Assembly (NCBI RefSeq): GCF_045062745.1
Contig: NZ_JBJGED010000015.1
Coordinates: 62,001-126,000, forward strand
Reading direction: 5' to 3'
Length of the DNA: 64,000 bases
Source of the DNA: Paenibacillus_AA sp045062745
GTDB lineage: Bacteria > Bacillota > Bacilli > Paenibacillales > NBRC-103111
The notes under the pieces were generated by a model. That model was not told the origin of the DNA and searched no databases. It was given only the letters and a program-made list of their open reading frames with translations. The translations under genes were made by a program, and so were the position numbers. Position 1 is the first letter of the stretch. Every line of letters starts with the position of its first letter. This document shows positions 62,093 to 64,000 of the stretch, in pieces.

Positions 62093-62245
62093 TCAGTTCG
62101 CCTGAGCGTCTTGTGTATAGTACAGCACATTCAGCTTGCGACGCTTGATCTCGGCCAACAACAGCGAGATGAAATCCCGGTCCAGCTTCAAATCAATAGC
62201 CTTCAAGTAGGAATCGATCAGTGCCTCATTGCTTAATGATTTCAT
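62093..62245 (-). CDS. sda: Sda, sporulation histidine kinase inhibitor
   Basis: 50 residues: MKSLSNEALIDSYLKAIDLK, then LDRDFISLLLAEIKRRKLN and a short tail. This matches Bacillus Sda (46 residues), including the helical hairpin with LIDSY and the LDRDFI...EIKRR second helix that binds the dimerisation domain of KinA and blocks phosphorelay start-up. GGGTGAT lies five bases before the ATG. Sda halts sporulation when DNA replication is disturbed or ongoing; in Bacillus its promoter is driven by DnaA. Several DnaA boxes lie just upstream here. The gene shows that the host is an endospore former. It is too short for ordinary gene finders. Confidence 0.92.
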   Translation of the reverse strand: MKSLSNEALIDSYLKAIDLKLDRDFISLLLAEIKRRKLNVLYYTQDAQAN

Positions 62246-62317
62246 AGCTTATCACCCAACTTCGTTTCCAAATTTTCTCTATAGTAGCATGGACCTAAAA
62301 TCGGAACAAGCTGGACC

Positions 62318-62417
62318 CTGTCCACATTTCGATGTGGATATCTTGTGAATACTTTGTTGACAAGTGTCATAACCTGTATGCTATCAAGGTCGAATTTTGT
62401 GAATAAAGTTATTCACA
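62318..62417. promoter_or_regulatory. DnaA-box cluster upstream of sda
   Basis: TTATTCACA occurs at 62409-62417 and, inverted, at 62398-62406; both fit the DnaA consensus TTATNCACA. ATATCCACA (inverted, 62333-62341) has one mismatch, and CTGTCCACA (62318) and GTATTCACA (inverted, 62344) have two. The boxes lie 70-170 bases before the sda start. The rest of the gap 62246-62483 shows nothing else. Confidence 0.8.
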
Positions 62418-62483
62418 GGCGAGAATCCGCTTTTTCCCATAGAAAACTTTTATCACAATCTATGAATCTAGCAATTTCGATTT

Positions 62484-62660
62484 TCACTCGACGACTTCCC
62501 ACGTGACACTCAGCTGCTCGTCCAGCCATTTTCGCACATAGATCTCCACTACGGCTTCCAGCTCTTCTTCCGGCAAATCCGTCAGCTTCTTGTCGGGAAT
62601 GTCGAGCCAAGCCTCCTTCATCTGCTCCGGGCCTATCGATAGGCTCACCTTTACTTTCAT
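62484..62660 (-). CDS. Small acidic hypothetical protein
   Basis: 58 residues, starting MKVKVSLSIGPEQMKEAWLD, then a helix rich in Glu (LPEEELEAVVEIYVRKWLDE) and ending VTWEVVE. GGAG lies eight bases before the ATG. It follows the CDF exporter gene by 24 bases on the same strand, so the two are probably cotranscribed. No family recognised. The good ribosome binding site, tight spacing and stable amphipathic helix support a real gene. Confidence 0.75.
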   Translation of the reverse strand: MKVKVSLSIGPEQMKEAWLDIPDKKLTDLPEEELEAVVEIYVRKWLDEQLSVTWEVVE

Positions 62661-62684
62661 CCGCTCATCTCCTAATCCGGTTTC

Positions 62685-63689
62685 TTATGCAAACTCGTTC
62701 AACGCTTCCGCCGTCCAGTTTCGTACACCGTTGTCTTCAATTATACCCAGGACGACATCGGTAATGTCCGGATCCGCTATCAATTTATCCTGCACTCTGA
62801 ATTTGATGTCGTCCGCATCGGCCAACGTTAAGCCTTTGCGCAATTCAATCATAGCATCCACGTGGTAATAACGTCCCTCTTGCGTGATCCGAATATCATT
62901 GATGTCCGTAACGTCTTCGTCGGACAAAATGATCTGGGCCACCTTATCCGCTACATCGCGAGGAGCCGCTACGCCGATTAAACCCACCATATTGTCATAA
63001 CCTACTCGAAACGCAACGCCAACCATGAGGAAGCCGATCAGGATCGTGACAACCCCGTCGAGCGCTTCGAATGAGGTAAGAGAAGTGATTAAGACCGCGA
63101 TCATGGCTAGCAAGGCACCGGTAACGGCAACGAGATCTTCATAAAACACCAGCCGCGTAGGAGGCGCCGAGCGTCCCACGTGTTTGAACGAGGCTGCCAA
63201 AAACCCGAGTCCCTTGGCTTCCACTCTCGCTTCCTTCAAGATTTCCTTCATCGCTTTGATCAGAATAAAGCCGTCGATCACTAGATTGATCACCAGGGCG
63301 GCCATGTTGATCCAAAACGCACCTCCGCTGCCTGCTTGAACCGGGTGGTGAATCAAATGCCAGCCTTCCTTCACGGTTTCGTAAGCCATGATGCTGACTA
63401 CGATCACTGCAATCATACAAAAGATGTTGATTACGCGTCCAAAACCGGTAGGGAATTTACGGCTTGGTTTTTTCTCCGCCAACACACTGCCTACGAACAC
63501 AAACCCTTGGTTGATGCTGTCGGCCAAAGAGTGCATCGCCGAAGCGAACATCGCTCCGCTGCCGCTCATGGCGGCGCCTATCCCCTTCGCGACGGCAATA
63601 AACGCGTTGCCCACCATCGCAATGGCGGAGGATTTGTTTCCTTTCTTGATAAGCTGAAGCCAAGTTTCTCGTTCCGGTACGGGGTCCAT
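62685..63689 (-). CDS. Cation diffusion facilitator (CDF) family metal exporter
   Basis: 334 residues from MDPVPERETW, chosen because AGGAGG precedes this ATG; the frame stays open 46 codons further upstream without a signal. About six membrane segments. The metal site in the second is visible as HSLADSINQG (His and Asp), and a second acidic site follows in the fifth (YEDLVAVTGALLA). A cytoplasmic C-terminal domain (about 255-334) has the ferredoxin-like pattern VTDINDIRITQEGRYYHVDA. CDF proteins export Zn, Fe, Mn or Co in exchange for protons. The membrane-site residues do not settle which metal, and no operator was recognised upstream. Confidence 0.9.
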   Translation of the reverse strand: MDPVPERETWLQLIKKGNKSSAIAMVGNAFIAVAKGIGAAMSGSGAMFASAMHSLADSINQGFVFVGSVLAEKKPSRKFPTGFGRVINIFCMIAVIVVSIMAYETVKEGWHLIHHPVQAGSGGAFWINMAALVINLVIDGFILIKAMKEILKEARVEAKGLGFLAASFKHVGRSAPPTRLVFYEDLVAVTGALLAMIAVLITSLTSFEALDGVVTILIGFLMVGVAFRVGYDNMVGLIGVAAPRDVADKVAQIILSDEDVTDINDIRITQEGRYYHVDAMIELRKGLTLADADDIKFRVQDKLIADPDITDVVLGIIEDNGVRNWTAEALNEFA

Positions 63690-63809
63690 TGTTCCTCCTA
63701 GTGATGTTCGATCATTTTGACTATTGTTCCTAATCCAACCTATTTTATAAGGCGGCTTGGATAATGTAATACGAGACAACCGACCGCTCGTTTCCTCCTT
63801 TGAACAAAA

Positions 63810-63856
63810 AACCTCCCTCGCATGCATTGTCGCAAGACATTGCCGCGAAGGAGGTT
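63810..63856 (-). terminator. Intrinsic terminator of the A-type Fe-S carrier gene
   Basis: AACCTCCCTCGC and GCGAAGGAGGTT form a 12-base-pair stem with one mismatch, followed on the minus strand by TTTTT. Confidence 0.88.
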
Positions 63857-63889
63857 CCTAAGTTATAGGAGGCTAATCATCTCAGCTTA

Positions 63890-64000
63890 TCAGCATTGCT
63901 CCGGATTCGGCTTCCCCGCATCGTCGGCCGTACGGAACGAAGTCCCGCACCCGCAGGTCGCGATAGCGTTCGGATTATGCATGGTGAAGCCGCCGCCCAT
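63890..64000 (-). CDS. A-type Fe-S cluster carrier, HesB/IscA/ErpA family (5' end cut by window)
   Basis: The complement is open from the right edge to the stop at 63890, giving the last 36 residues: MGGGFTMHNPNAIATCGCGT followed by SFRTADDAGKPNPEQC. The CGCG motif with the following SFR is the hallmark C-terminal Cys pair of A-type carriers, which hand Fe-S clusters to apoproteins; the third conserved Cys lies further N-terminal, outside the window. The extra tail ending in Cys is common in Gram-positive members. The gene ends before a good terminator and is not part of the CDF unit. Confidence 0.9.
   Translation of the reverse strand: MGGGFTMHNPNAIATCGCGTSFRTADDAGKPNPEQC

Overview
The window reads as one stretch of a Paenibacillus-like chromosome: a Gram-positive, endospore-forming, sugar-scavenging bacterium. 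The evidence is high G+C by eye in most genes, strong AGGAGG-type ribosome binding sites, an Sda sporulation checkpoint protein, SLH surface anchoring, YesM/YesN-type and AraC-sensor regulators, several LplABC-type sugar importers, and Bacillus-type operators for Fur and Rex. This is inference from gene content; no rRNA or tRNA gene was seen.

Layout. 1-3.6 kb (minus): a predicted carbohydrate-active toroid enzyme followed by two LplB/LplC permeases, the last running off the left edge. 3.9-12.3 kb (plus): one giant cyclic beta-1,2-glucan synthase-like protein, then a VOC protein. 12.8-20.2 kb (minus): an AraC-type membrane sensor-regulator and its probable target operon lplB-lplC-solute-binding lipoprotein-Gfo/Idh/MocA dehydrogenase. 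20.5-24.9 kb (minus): an iron operon with an FTR1 permease and two secreted partners, behind a consensus promoter whose -10 is covered by a perfect 7-1-7 Fur box. 24.9-29.8 kb (minus): four overlapping membrane glycoconjugate genes with a second Fur-like box upstream. 29.8-32.6 kb: a 51-bp tandem repeat and an orphan AraC sensor-regulator.

32.6-43.6 kb is an AT-richer accessory island. A tandem c-di-GMP-I-type riboswitch leads an operon of an SLH/beta-propeller protein and a 2131-residue secreted RHS/YD-repeat protein, followed by a candidate immunity protein, RHS debris and a DUF3139-like gene. I read it as a c-di-GMP-controlled surface polymorphic-toxin-like locus, and it is the most interesting part of the window.

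43.7-48.5 kb: small conserved genes, a divergent redox pair (NDH-2 with a Rex-like operator, and YumC ferredoxin/flavodoxin-NADP reductase), a zinc-ribbon protein whose ribosome binding site lies in a hairpin, an MBL hydrolase and a DUF3231 protein. 48.6-55.4 kb (minus): a sugar importer with its YesM/YesN two-component system. 55.6-59.2 kb (plus): an OmpR-type two-component system and a secreted triple-repeat protein; both promoters carry TTAAGGTT-type direct repeats at matching distance from the -10, pointing to one regulon. 59.3-64 kb (minus): nitroreductase, a stalk-domain/solute-binding fusion, Sda with upstream DnaA boxes, a 58-residue protein, a CDF metal exporter and the end of an A-type Fe-S carrier.
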